Source: Phaeodactylum tricornutum CCAP 1055/1 (lineage: Eukaryota > Bacillariophyta > Bacillariophyceae > Surirellales > Neidiaceae). From it: DNA of 64,000 nucleotides. Every line of letters starts with the position of its first letter. Positions within the stretch are counted from its first letter, which is position 1. This document shows, in pieces, positions 45,101 through 58,477 of this stretch. The stretch spans positions 806,001-870,000 of the forward strand of contig NC_011679.1 in assembly GCF_000150955.2 (NCBI RefSeq), given 5' to 3'. Below the pieces are notes generated by a model, which saw only the letters and a program-made list of their open reading frames with translations, had not been told where the DNA came from and made no database searches. A program made the position numbers and the translations under genes.

Positions 45101-45273
45101 CGGATCAAACTTCGGGAAGGCTGTCGCAGCACACTCGTATCGCTGATGGTGTGTGTGGTTCTGCCTAAAGCATCTTCACCCGATGAAGATGAGCTGGGTT
45201 CCTGTGGGAGAGCAGCCGCAGAGGCTTGTCGAAGGTTTGATCGACTAGCCTTTTCATCCGTACTGCTGCTCAT
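42121..45273 (-). CDS. PH-like plus Ser/Thr protein kinase with CaaX tail
   Basis: From ATG 45273 the product has 1050 residues; four earlier codons begin at a TTG. Residues 1-550 are Ser/Pro/Arg-rich and probably disordered, with many phosphorylatable sites. About 590-715 is a PH-like region (TVLLGECLITYVDSPRHS to SERDDWQTCLNRAA). The kinase domain (about 720-1010) has the ENALGKGQYAIVYAA glycine loop, the CALKVF lysine, HRDIKPANVLL, CDFG and RCGTPGYVAPE, so it should be active. It is closest to the CAMK group. The last residues are NACVIS, and CVIS is a farnesylation (CaaX) box. Together these suggest a membrane-recruited signalling kinase. The combination of PH domain, kinase and prenyl tail is unusual. 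Confidence 0.88.
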   Translation of the reverse strand: MSSSTDEKASRSNLRQASAAALPQEPSSSSSGEDALGRTTHTISDTSVLRQPSRSLIRVRSWGNSNGTKSDAQHTRSPSVNVGTPSNSDTKSSSIAMRASPPEELLPRIHEDLVVDEDDAPTVNISRSPGTPPKKLWERHYRNFLSRKKEHAPPPSLPAIHAGTITTRAGELLIKKSISPSTNVSLARKAIASNAGNSSSNRKTPKLVEDNGEGSVRGGSFFGGVFRNHHSKETSVAANSGQRQRARSTNDLDGTLRRGTDRGVYAPTSNAPATAVNANFGPKLPSEKSRHKSSLSSNNLDETIRRGAEKSYSPGSARVRKTSLLLSRQPETSSATPPDLTSSLTQNIALPTPSTTISLQPRLIAQRQDFSVHSSLMMASAIPPPRNTGSGMMRAQSDSVTEYLSHSPYAHIEDSALAPSPFETPPTLRHIRAVDLQSDTANNVIASSSAMKKAFTEFHNSADTGHDSAAAYLGEDTSFHGQGLFWPHTQRAHVNMNGSSGIRLVNSASHGTLVNHEANTRWTNAQGSLDTVHEDAVAIKSDARVLKAVQGVDVWQHGRRYLIAPAALAACPLSVMQTISSRQEPLTPGQGAVSESAFGTVLLGECLITYVDSPRHSTSQLWSTAVLQLRQNYLLEYAADSGTRGAPRGFAHLQLARCRVHENFHDALLLEFYASPCAKADARTLMIRLRDKSERDDWQTCLNRAANLAVHDLYDFREENALGKGQYAIVYAARRRQPSTSGDESSSSKSSGPKEEFHCALKVFDKTEFWRLVVKGRERADTIVREISVQATLTAKCRCIHSFSRLRGIFETSEHVVLDLELLGGLDLFQYISHKGVLMESEAAHILRDILVCLEGMNRVGLSHRDIKPANVLLCRNSGTNSGPRVKVCDFGMSTFCGVDGQVRGRCGTPGYVAPEIFLAGVHGGYGNKVDIFSAGVTLYVMLCGYEPFYGESDAELVEANKTANVEYPTDDWSAVSLEARDLVERMLKADPMKRPSAREALEHAWIQEHCTQNEQYCKNQSDFTVGDDASGEISLNSDASVLENACVIS

Positions 45274-45458
45274 GATATATGGCAAAGAGCCCCAGCAAGA
45301 TGGTTTAGTTCTCTCGCAAAGATGCGACTTTTATCTTGTGATTAAAAGCCTGCTATATTCCTTTATCAGTCAACTCCAGAGAACTGGTGTAACTTCAAAG
45401 TAGCGGCGTATCCAGCAATCTTCCGGGGTATTTAATGCTAAAAAATACTAGATTAGTC

Positions 45459-45856
45459 TCACTTTCTCGATCCTGGTCCGTTCGGGGTTCTACTTCCGAT
45501 CGTCGTCACAGAGGTTTCACAATCAACGAGAGGAAGAAAGTTAGCACCGACAAATCCAGCTGCTTCTAGCGCTACCCCAGCATATGATAACGCAAATAAT
45601 ATACAAGCGAAAATGCCGATTTGTTTTTGGATCCGTAGCGTGTCTCTGGGTGCGCACCGAACAATAAACCGTTGTCGAGACACTGCGGCCATTTAGTGAC
45701 GGTCCTGTATGTGGTGCGTCCTGATTTTCCGACGGAAGAGTTTTCTCGTTTCGCTTCCATTAGTTGAGTGAGTGTCGTCACGTCTGGCTGGACCTGTGTT
45801 TGACTGACTCGTGTTTTGGTTCCGAAAGGGTCCAGGATATTCGGAATCCCAGCCAT
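45459..45856 (-). CDS. Possible small membrane protein gene, structure unresolved
   Basis: Two overlapping minus-strand frames may form one small gene. One starts at ATG 45856 (MAGIPNILDPFG, polar). The other runs 45692-45459 and contains a hydrophobic segment (IGIFACILFALSYAGVALEA), probably one membrane helix, and ends GSRTPNGPGSRK. A clean GT/AG intron keeping frame between them was not found, so either could be chance. It is upstream of the kinase gene on the same strand. The family is unknown. Confidence 0.3.
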
Positions 45857-46461
45857 TCTTCCGAGACCACGGGCGGAAGTAGGTTTTTTAGTTGTGTCAG
45901 ATCAGTGTCGAGATGGCGTATTTATTAACATTTTGAGTCTCGATAAGACATGGTAATTCCTGGCATTTCGCCGACTGCGACAATGATGACTCCCACACTA
46001 CAACCGGTCGCCAACAATGACCTTCTCTCTAGTGTTAGCCTGTGCTGACAATTGGTAGTCGTCATTCACAGTCATTCCTCTGTTGACAACAAACATTTAG
46101 TAGCGCAAGAGCAGAAGTCGTGTTGAATTTATTACTGGTCCTCTCAGCAACCGACTCTATGTGGTATACATCAGTGAATCTTTTAGGAATCTCGATTAAC
46201 TGTACAAGTTTTGATTGGTCGATACACCAGAGCTGACACGCTGAACGAACTGTTGTGGAGTGACCATGGACAGAAATCTAATTATGGAACAGACCACGTA
46301 AAAATGCTAGCCCACATATCGAACGTCCTTTGTAATCAAGGGTCTACACGAAACAAATCTTCATCTCGCGCATATGCCTGGCGTTTGCTTTGTAACTCGC
46401 TTAACTCCTTTTTACTGTGGGCTTTGGTTGGTGCCAAACGTTACAAAGCTCTTGCGCCACC
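45857..46461. promoter_or_regulatory. Upstream region of the amino-acid transporter
   Basis: About 600 bases without a supported gene; a 124-codon plus frame here is not convincing. TCACAGTCA is at 46066-46074, about 390 bases before the transporter ATG, and a partial copy (TAACTGTAC) lies near 46198. Confidence 0.45.
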
Positions 46462-48137
46462 ATGCCTTCGCCCGTCGACGAAGAAACGGCGCTTTTTATC
46501 CAAAGATCGGGGTCTTGTGACAACGGGTCGTACGGTGGTACCTCTTCCACGATGGCGGAAAGTCGTCACGGAGCTACTGTTTTGACCGCATCGATGAATG
46601 ATCCCCATCGCTCCCATACTCATTCCGGTACGTACCTTATACCGACATTTACATTGACTGTGTTGGCGATCTGTCCGAGGCTCACTATTTTTCTTTCGTG
46701 CTTGTCACTGCCTGTTCCATAGTTAAAAGCATTGGCTATCTGGGATCCTTGGCGATTGCCGTCAACAGTCTCGCCGGTCCGGCTGTCCTCCAGCTTCCTT
46801 TTCAGTACCAACGCTCAGGGTTAATCCCTACAACGATCTGTCTCGTTTTCGTATCGATTCTATCCTACTTTGTAAGCCTCCATATGGCAAACGTGGTTTC
46901 CCAGGTTCCAGGAAATCACAAGTTTAAGCACTGCATCGAATTTTCCGATCCATTTTCTATCTTTTGGGGTCCCCGCGCTTTCCAAATTACGCAAGTACTT
47001 TTCTTTCTGTGCACGACCTGTCTCAACGTTGCCGCTATTGTTGATACGGCTGAAGTCGTTGATTCCTTTCTGGGATTGCGGTTCGAGTCCGTCGGCTTCA
47101 ATGCACAGACATTGACTTTGCAAACATGGTCGCATGGACCATGTTCCCGGAAAGAGGTTAAGCTAGGATTATGTGACCCTTTCGGAGATGCCGATGTGTA
47201 CGGTGACTACCTCTTGACTCTTGGTTACCTACTGACGGCACTGGTCTTCGTCCCGGTCTGTCTAATGGATTTGAAAGAAAACACATCCTGGCAAATCTTT
47301 GGGTTTGCAGTTTTGACAGCAACGTCCATTTACTTTTGTGCCACTTTTTCCACCTACGAGTTGTCTCTCAAACACGTTTCGTTGTGGGGATCTTCCTGGA
47401 AAGGCATGCTGGGAGTCATTCTGTTCAATTTCGCACTCGTCCTGGCCATTCCAGCCTGGTTGCACGAGAAAAAGGAGACCGTTAATGTCAACCAGGTTAT
47501 TCAACATTCCACTGCCATGTCAACGGGCTTGTATATTTGCGTCGGCATTCTGGGAGCCTTTGCGATTCCGAAGGTGAACGTGAATATGCTTAGTCCGATG
47601 GTTTCAGGCGCTTTCGGTTCCGGCATTCAAATCGCCGGCTCGGTTTTTGCGTTCTTCATTATCGGCCTCGATATACCACTATTTTCCGTTCTGACTCGGT
47701 ACAATTTGACACATTCGGGAATGTGTAGCGAACGAACGGCAAACATCTTTGTGGTGTGGTTGCCCTGGTTGACCTCATGGTTGTGGTATCAAGGTGACGC
47801 TATCGGGAGTTTATTGAGCTGGGGCGGCGTGCTATTAACATCGGCCGTGGCGTTTCTGCTACCTCTGTATTTGGCGTTGCGTATTTTACAAGCATCGGAC
47901 CAAAAAGGATCAATCCTTGTCTATGGTTTCGCGATGTCCCGAGATCGACAGATCTGTATCCTCTATGCTTTGGTTGCTGTAGCAGCCGCTGCCGTATTTG
48001 CTGCGATTGGTGGACAAATTTTGGTTTCACGAGAAAAGCAACAATATTTGCACTCAGAACTTTACTATAACGGCACTGATTTGGCGCTAACTCTCTTGGG
48101 AGCTGAAATTGAGAAATTACTCGGAATCACGGGATAG
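46462..48137 (+). CDS. Amino-acid/auxin permease family transporter (SLC38-like)
   Basis: Exons 46462-46627 and 46723-48137 join across a 95-base GT/AG intron in frame, giving 526 residues. Exon 1 encodes a hydrophilic cytosolic tail (MPSPVDEETALF). Exon 2 opens at the first helix with the family signature SLAIAVNSLAGPAVLQLPFQYQ, where an unwound GPAxLxLP segment forms the substrate site. About eleven helices follow; the large loop after helix 3 has paired cysteines (HGPCSRKEVKLGLCDPFG) and a late loop carries an N-glycosylation site (YNGTD). Such carriers move neutral amino acids with protons or sodium across plasma or vacuolar membranes. Substrate and membrane are not determined. Confidence 0.85.
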
Positions 48138-48711
48138 CCTCCTTAGTTTATAGCGACCATGGAAGGAACAGGGATACTAGAGATATTTGGCAATCTCTTT
48201 AAATGATTGATAGACATTTATATATAACTGCTGAATACAGTATGCGTAGTAACCTAAATTTGTATCGATCGAACTTGTTAAACTGACCCTTGGTCCAGTC
48301 CCAACCCATTTTCGCTATCTGGTGGTTGAAATCCACATCAACCTCGTTTTCTAGGACATGTCTCTTTTCGTAGCCCATACTTTAGGGCGCTCTGAGCTTC
48401 GAATTCTCCTTTCCAATATTCAATCCGATGAGCAGAGCAAACACGCTCTCGAGAAAAGTCCAAAGTGTGAAACAGTGATGGATGCTGCCGAGCGTAGCTT
48501 TCCAAATCATCCTGGGCGACCTGAACACAACGTCTCGGTTTGAGTTGAGCCATGGTCCTCTACTTAATCGCACGGACGACAATGCCTTTATTTACAGCTA
48601 AAGAATGATAGCAGATTTTCTGATTTCTTTTGTTAGAATTTAAGAAATACTGACGACGGCGGCGCACTCAACGAGAACACGAGGTTTTTCCATAGGCACA
48701 AAGACTGCAAC
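48138..48711. other. Convergent intergenic region
   Basis: The transporter and the secreted Ser/Pro protein end toward each other here. Short overlapping frames (48338-48582) show no recognisable features. Confidence 0.4.
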
Positions 48712-49482
48712 TTAGATGCTCTTCTTACTACTACCCCCTTTCCCGCCTTTCCCACTTGTCGGAGAAGGTGTAAAACCGTTTCCTTCAAAGCAATCCTTAT
48801 AGCTTTTGCTACTCTTGGATTCTCCTCCTTTCCAGTTCTTCGAGCCCTTTCCTTTGCCTTTCACGCTGATACAAAAAGAAGGAGCCGACGAAACGGTAGG
48901 AATCGAAGAAGGTGCAGAAGACATAGAGGGAGCGTTTGACACTGTAGGTACTGACGAAGGAACACTAGAAGGATCTTCGCTTGGAGCGTCTGACGGCACT
49001 TCCGAGGGCATGTCAGTGGGATCTTCAGATGGGGTAGACGAAGGCTGAGAAGATAGTGATGGTACTGAGGAGGGTTGAGCGGAGATGGTAGGGGCAGGAG
49101 AGACTGACGGCGACATGCTTGGACCTTCAGATTTCTTGGAGCTCTTTGAGCTCTTGCTGCTACCCCCCTTTCCACTCTTCCCGCTCTCGTTACCTTTTCC
49201 GTTTACACCAGTATTCATACCAAAAGTACCTTGAAGACGTCTATGACCCACGCTACTACCGTTGTCAAAATATGTGTTCCGCAATCTCCGAGATGGTTGC
49301 ACATCAATCATTGCCTCATCCAAGAACGCGGTCCTTGGTTGGGCAAGAGTAGATGAGCCGACCTCGGTCCCGGCGACGTCGTTTCCAAACACCAAAGTAC
49401 CCATACCGAGGATAAGCATGGCCACAATAGCAGTCTTTTCGGCCTTGGTACACCCATGGGTGGAAGCGAAAGCGATTGACAT
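48712..49482 (-). CDS. Secreted Ser/Pro-rich, Lys/Gly-rich protein
   Basis: The product has 256 residues from ATG 49482. An N-terminal hydrophobic stretch (TAIVAMLILGMGTLVFG, residues 17-33) acts as signal peptide or anchor. It is followed by an RRL site near residue 65 and again near 80 (HRRLQ), resembling the RXL processing sites of diatom wall proteins. Lys/Ser/Gly blocks (GKSGKGGSSKSSKSSKKS) flank a central region of about 85 residues made of PSxxPS units (PSEVPSDAPSEDPSSVPSSV). Clustered Lys and Ser with Pro-Ser repeats recall silica- or wall-associated diatom proteins, so cell-wall association is inferred. Only two or three Cys are present. It could equally be a mucin-like spacer protein. 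Confidence 0.75.
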   Translation of the reverse strand: MSIAFASTHGCTKAEKTAIVAMLILGMGTLVFGNDVAGTEVGSSTLAQPRTAFLDEAMIDVQPSRRLRNTYFDNGSSVGHRRLQGTFGMNTGVNGKGNESGKSGKGGSSKSSKSSKKSEGPSMSPSVSPAPTISAQPSSVPSLSSQPSSTPSEDPTDMPSEVPSDAPSEDPSSVPSSVPTVSNAPSMSSAPSSIPTVSSAPSFCISVKGKGKGSKNWKGGESKSSKSYKDCFEGNGFTPSPTSGKGGKGGSSKKSI

Positions 49483-51249
49483 GGTGATTGCAAAGGATGT
49501 ATGTGTTGACTTTGAGTAAAAAATTTTCTATTTCTTGTTTGTTGTTAGGATACAATTTTGTGAGTATGTCAGCATCGTGCTCTAACGATGACAAAACCGC
49601 TGCGACCGTTGCAATCTTGTTGGGATGTTTTTTTGGTTTCATTCACAGTCGGTGTCAGGTTTGCTAGCACACGTATGAAATCACATAATTATTAAAGAGC
49701 TAGCTTTTTGTTTTTACTTTGTCGGAAGCGCAAGGGGACTTTTTGTGCGTTGAAACCTGAATATTCGTCCCAAGACTTGTTTTTGGAACTTGCAGCAGGT
49801 GTGTGAGCTACTCGAAAACTTCCTCACCAAGCTACCTACTAGCTTTCTTTCCATATGCAAAAGCAAAGAACAACTTTTGTTTGGCTGTGGGAGAACTGAC
49901 ATACTAGGTGGGTTTAGAGAGCCAGTCACGAAAAATTCTTATGTGATATGTACATGTCGTGTTCTGTCCAAAATATGATTCGACAACCGACCAAATTCTG
50001 ACTGAGAAGTAGAAGAGAATCCGAGAGTACAGGTATCGACCAAATGCCAATATTTCTCTCTCAATTTACAGTTAGGTCCGGAGTTTGCTATAGCAACTGT
50101 AGGCGAAGTATCAACCGGCTATTGAAGCCTGAAGACTGAGCCATACTATTCAGAACAGGGCTTGCAAGTCGGCATAATTGTCTATCAGCGAATTTCCTTG
50201 CTTGGGTCCGGACCTTCATGCAAATATTTTGGAATTCCTAGACCCTCTCGATCTAATCTGGGGCGATTCACGATGTAATAGCATTCACCTTGTTTTGTAA
50301 TCCTGGAATGTATGAGATCAAGGAGCCATTGAATTTGGTGAAGCAATTTTAGTCATGCGCAACAAATAAACTATGAAAAATCGCGCCCTGTTGTTGAATG
50401 CTCGAGGTAAGCAGGGGAATGGATTCTTTGCTGTAAAGGCTCTTACCCTAGCCAACAGAAAAGCGCGACTCCTCGACATCCAGATATTTCTATTTGAATT
50501 TGAAACGTACAATTTCTCGTACTCGTGTCAGAGACTCTGATGCCTTTCTGTTCTACATTGACAGCGAAACCGGGTAGAATCTCAGGCGCTGCTCTTCTTG
50601 CAGGATAAAATGACGAGCCGGTAGCCAATTAGGAAGGCTTTGTGAGTTTCATTTCCCATGGGCTTGGGGCGCATTTAAAATCCTGTTTTCCCCCCGCTGT
50701 TGGTTGAACTCGACGGCCGTCATTTCTAGAAACGGATTGCTATTCTTGTTGCGCGGTTCCAAATTTTGGAAGAAGGTGATGAGAGATCCAAGCTGATTTG
50801 TGAAGAAGAGTGTTGGTGCTCTAAACATTCTATCGGTGTTCCCAGATTGCAGTGACCGTCGTAGCCCTAGTAAGCGCCAGCAGCCACGTCTGTCTGCTAT
50901 ATACTGGCAAGTAGCGTGTATGCCAAATGTCGATTGGCAATGTTCTTGGTTTCATATGAACACCAGAATTTGTCGTTCGCGATCTATCATTAACTGTAAA
51001 CACATCATCAAGGAGAATGGCCAGATCTACTGAGAGGTCGGCTTGCGCAGTGCGGTCTGCGTTTCTTCCTCGTGCAATCGCGTCAAACGGGAAATATACT
51101 GAAATATTATGATTGCAAACACTTTGTTTCATGAACCTAGCAATAATGTGTACTATGATAGGAGCAAGCAGATCCGAGGCCAAGCGTTAAACGAACTTCT
51201 CGCGCATTATACCTATAAACCAATGGGGCATCACCAGTTCGTGGTCGAC
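49483..51249. other. Long intergenic region, no supported gene
   Basis: About 1.8 kb. Nonamer copies occur at 49643 (TCACAGTCG), 50066 (TTACAGTTA) and 50991 (TAACTGTAA). The first lies 160 bases upstream of the secreted-protein start. Frames up to 117 codons were inspected and show no recognisable features. Confidence 0.4.
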
Positions 51250-54597
<3,348 letters not shown>

Positions 54598-54888
54598 ATG
54601 CACATCGTGAAACTCTACGTCAGCTTTTGTGCTTTTGCTCTGTCAGTATGTGATTGCGATGCAACCCCTCCTTCGCTAAACAAGCATGATCGAAAACTTG
54701 TCGGCGGCATGAGCAAGAAGTCGGATGCTCCCTCCTCGGCACCATCCGAGGGAATGCCATCCGATATCCCGTCCAGCCAGCCATCGCTCAGCTTGATGCC
54801 TACCTGCGAGGACGGTAGCACCAAGTCCGGAAAGGGCAGCTGCAGGAGTGGCAAGGCAAAGTCGTTAGCTGGGCATTTACAATCATAA
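54598..54888 (+). CDS. Small secreted Ser/Pro protein
   Basis: The product has 96 residues with a clear signal peptide (VKLYVSFCAFALSVCDCDA), then HDRKLVGG, a PSSAPSEGMPSDIPSSQPS block and a Lys/Gly/Ser tail with two Cys (CEDGSTKSGKGSCRSGKAK). It looks like a miniature of the 256-residue secreted protein at 48712-49482, with the same order of RxL-like site, PS repeat and KSGKG tail. A wall or extracellular role is inferred. The ATG is in an A-rich context and the short length lowers certainty. Confidence 0.6.
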   Translation: MHIVKLYVSFCAFALSVCDCDATPPSLNKHDRKLVGGMSKKSDAPSSAPSEGMPSDIPSSQPSLSLMPTCEDGSTKSGKGSCRSGKAKSLAGHLQS

Positions 54889-56106
54889 AGGATGTAAGAA
54901 AAATCGATGGTTTAGAAAGAACAGCGTCTGACCAAAAAAATCCGGCTTCTTCAAGGAATCGTATCCTGTCAATGTGCTTTATTGCAATGAATTGTGTCAA
55001 ATAGAATTCTTAGAGATAATAAGACTTCCAGTATAAGGTACAAGTGAAGCTTAGAGCAATACCACTAATGATGTATAGGAACAATGCCACTAATTGTTTG
55101 AGAGAACAATACCACATACGCCTGCAATCTGCACATTTTGCTCCTCTGAGCAGAATGACCGTTGTTGTGTTGGAAAAGCGAAGTCAATTTGGGAGGTAGC
55201 TCCGATTGACACTGGCCAGGCGAAGGTTGGCAAGGCAAAGTTGTTAGCAGAAGGAAATGGACAATGACAGAGCTTTTTTTTGAGGTTGTCCAATTCAATA
55301 AAAAAAACACGGCTCAACTTCGATTCACAGTCAGATTTTTTCTCTGCTTTATTATGTCCTTCAAACTGATTGATTCTCCAGCTGGTTCACTGTCGATAGC
55401 ATGCCTGAATGTTGGAATCTACTTCATATTAGGCTGTCCGGTCATTAGTTGCAAGTAGCTGTAATGAATTCAATCATTCACAGTCAACCAGTACAAGCAA
55501 ACTGCTTGGAAAGTCCTTTATTTTGGCAGCGAAAGGATGTTTTCTTCTTAGTGTTAAAATTGTGTTAGTGTATCACGAGAGACAGACTCCTGGCATGTCA
55601 TCAGATGTCCCAGACGGTGCGTGTGTCATCCGTCGCTACTGTCCTTTGTCAGAGCAACTATGGAAGAGATTCTGTGGTTCTAGTAACATGGGAAGGATAA
55701 CTACTCCAGAAACACTGCTGGAGCTCTTTTCCCACTTCTGGTTGGTAATCGCCGACTGGAAAAGAGCATCTCGTAGGGCACTAACAGGCCAACGATTGTT
55801 CTAAGCACAACAACCTTTTATTATGAGTGGAACTGCGCCCAATTGTTAGTAAATCAATCCTCATGATGGGGTTTCCCGAGCTCACAACCCGATGAGGGCT
55901 CTTCTCCATAGCGTGTTGACTGCGACTTCGACTGTGACTAACAACAGTAACTGTAAATTGGCACCTTCCCCGGGTGCTCACTAACATGTAACTGCTAAAG
56001 TCTGTTCATACGACCAAAATAGTATCTACAGGCGTTAGCACTTCTGACAATGAAAGGTCTATGATCTGCTTTGCTTTGAAGTGTCGGGGGAGAGTAACTA
56101 TTGAAC
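54889..56106. promoter_or_regulatory. Intergenic region with repeat echo and motif copies
   Basis: Near 55220-55270 a stretch (GGCAAGGCAAAGTTGTTAGC) echoes the 3' end of the preceding small gene (about 54849), suggesting a decayed partial duplicate. Motif copies lie at 55325 and 55478 (TCACAGTCA) and 55948 (TAACTGTAA), the last 150 bases before the PGAP1-like start. Confidence 0.45.
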
Positions 56107-58303
56107 ATGATTCGTAGGCGGAGAATTTCGAGCAATGATCCAGGAAAAGACGAGGTGGGCGTCCAAGACACAATTACCTTTTTCACCACTGACATCACAG
56201 CTCTCAATACTTTGGGCGCTTCGATTTGGACGTATTTGGCTAGAGCCGCTGGGAAATTGCAGGCTACGATTCGTATAGCTAGCTTTCTATTTATGGGGTA
56301 CGGCTTTTTTCTCTCGCAAACTCTTTTGTTCACTTCGGAAGAATGCGGCATGACTTATTCCTGGCGCCGTTTTCTTGAGCTGGATATATCCTCCATTCAT
56401 CCTGTAGGGCGTTCTCCATATCGACTGTACAAATTCTATGATCAGCGCGACCCCCGACATGAACGCTTTTTACAGCAAGAGAGCGTGACGACTTCAAGAA
56501 AGGCTTCCACGGACTGGTGCCTAAACGCCGCCTTCCCGACTGCTGTTGTGTATATTCCAGGTCACGGCGGAAGTTATCAGCAAAGTCGAAGTTTGGGTGC
56601 GCATGGAATACAGCTCACGCGACAGCGGGATGTGACGCAAAACTACGTTGTGCAAGCGTTACAAAAGGGAATGTGGCATGGAAACGCGACGCAGCTGGAA
56701 AACTTTGTTTATGACGTGTATGCTTTGGATTTTGCTGAAGAAGGTGGTGGTATGCATGGAGATTTTTTGGTGGATCAGAGTCGGTTCGTGTCGAAAGCGA
56801 TTCATTTTTTGAGCGAAGCATGTGGCTTTTCCAGTATCACAGTTGTCGCCCACTCCATTGGTGGCATTTCGATCCGCTTAGCTTTAGTTCGTGATGAAAA
56901 GCTGCGCCTTTTGGTTACAAATGTTATTCTACTAGGATCACCTCAAGCACGCACCGTTCTAGCCTGGGATCCCTCTTTGGAAAAAATTCAGACAGAAATT
57001 GTTGAAAATCACGTAAATGGTACTGCTTTTGTTGCCATATCAGGCGGCCTACGCGACGAAATGATTCCTCCCGCAGCTTGTGAACTCGTTCCTAAAGATA
57101 ATAACACCTTGACACTTTTGGCTGTTGATATCATGCCTAAGGAGGCGTCAAGCCCTTCGTTTGGAATGGACCATCGCGCAATCGTGTGGTGCCACAATGT
57201 TTTGGTACCACTGCGGAAAATAATTTTTGCTCTAGTCAGGTCGGAACGCGATGGAGAGGCTGCACCAGCAAGAATAGGAGCAGTACAATCGCTGTTTGAT
57301 CGAAGTAAGACGCAAAACTATAACACTGCACTTCAACGTATGATGACGACGTTTCGGGTAAGAATTGCTTTGAGGTCCGTTGTTCTTTTAAGGCGTGGTC
57401 CTCTCATTCAAAAGCTGCTTTTATTCTTAAAAGAAAGTGCACGGACCAGTCGCCAGTTTAGCCATGGTAACTGGTCTCCTTCACAATGCCGAATTGCTAC
57501 TGGGTTTATTTGCTTACATCTCCCTGTGGAGGTACGTATTCCGCTTTTCGGCAATGCTGCCAATAACTTTTCCTTTCGGGTGCGGCTTGTTTTGCTGGGT
57601 AACAGCAAAGCTGGATTTGCCTCTTGCTTCAATTCTCATTTTGGCGTTTTCAGCGGACGCAATCCGAGCTACTTTGTTGTGGACAGCACATCAGTCATCA
57701 GCACTGAAGCCGACGACGTTCCAAAGCAACGGGATAAGTTGGCGCTGGGCGGTATGCTCCATCGTTACCTCAGTCAGCATTGTTCATGTCATCTTTGGCG
57801 TCGTCCGTCTCTTACGTCCCAATGATTTTGCCATTGAAATGTCAAATTCAATCAATATTGCATTGATCGCCTCGATCTATCCACTGGCTCTCCGACGCAT
57901 CCATAAGTTTGCACAGAAGGTTGGTAGCTCCCGCTTTTCTTTCATTGACCTTGATCTATTGACGATTGTAGTGGTCCCGTTTTTGGGCGCTGGAGAATTT
58001 GCTTATGTGCTGTCTAAAGGCTCTGTGCAAAGGTCAACACTACCGATGCTAGCAGCGCCTTTCCTCATTCGATTGGTCTTAACCTCGAGCGACCCAAGCA
58101 TTCCACCGCATTCGTCTCGAAAACGGTATATCTCAGATGTCATCCGCACACTTCAGGTATGCATTCTCTTGGTGGTTGGTCCTAGAGTTCTACAAACGGG
58201 ATCAGGCTTGGCGTATAGTTTTAATTTACCACTCGGCGGACTGGTGGGTATGATGATGTGGACGGATACGTTATGGTCATTAACGATTAGCGGACTAGGT
58301 TAG
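56107..58303 (+). CDS. PGAP1: GPI inositol-deacylase, PGAP1/Bst1-like
   Basis: ATG 56107 follows an in-frame TTG two codons earlier. Exon 1 (56107-57357) and exon 2 (57434-58303) join across a 76-base GT/AG intron in frame. A first membrane helix (IRIASFLFMGYGFFLSQTLL) is followed by a luminal lipase domain. It contains AVVYIPGHGGSYQQSRSLG, VYALDFAEEGGGMHG, the nucleophile ITVVAHSIGGISIRL and the catalytic-His segment FGMDHRAIVWCHN, all diagnostic of PGAP1. Exon 2 encodes several membrane helices. The enzyme removes an acyl chain from inositol of GPI anchors in the ER. A further 3' exon (to about 58548, LYYWCAVLHWLLCSAVV) is likely, but its splice could not be fixed. If real, it overlaps the opposing GTPase gene. 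Confidence 0.85.
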
Positions 58304-58477
58304 TTATTGTCAATGCAATTGTTTTTGCGTAGCACATCCCTGGATTGTATCCGAATATGTTCCATCCGTATAGTAGTAACCGCAGAATCAATCACTTCAT
58401 GGGAACATGGAAGCACTTGGGTCCACTTATCGTACACCTATGGCATCAAATCGTTTCCAAAAGCACCGAGGTCTTGG

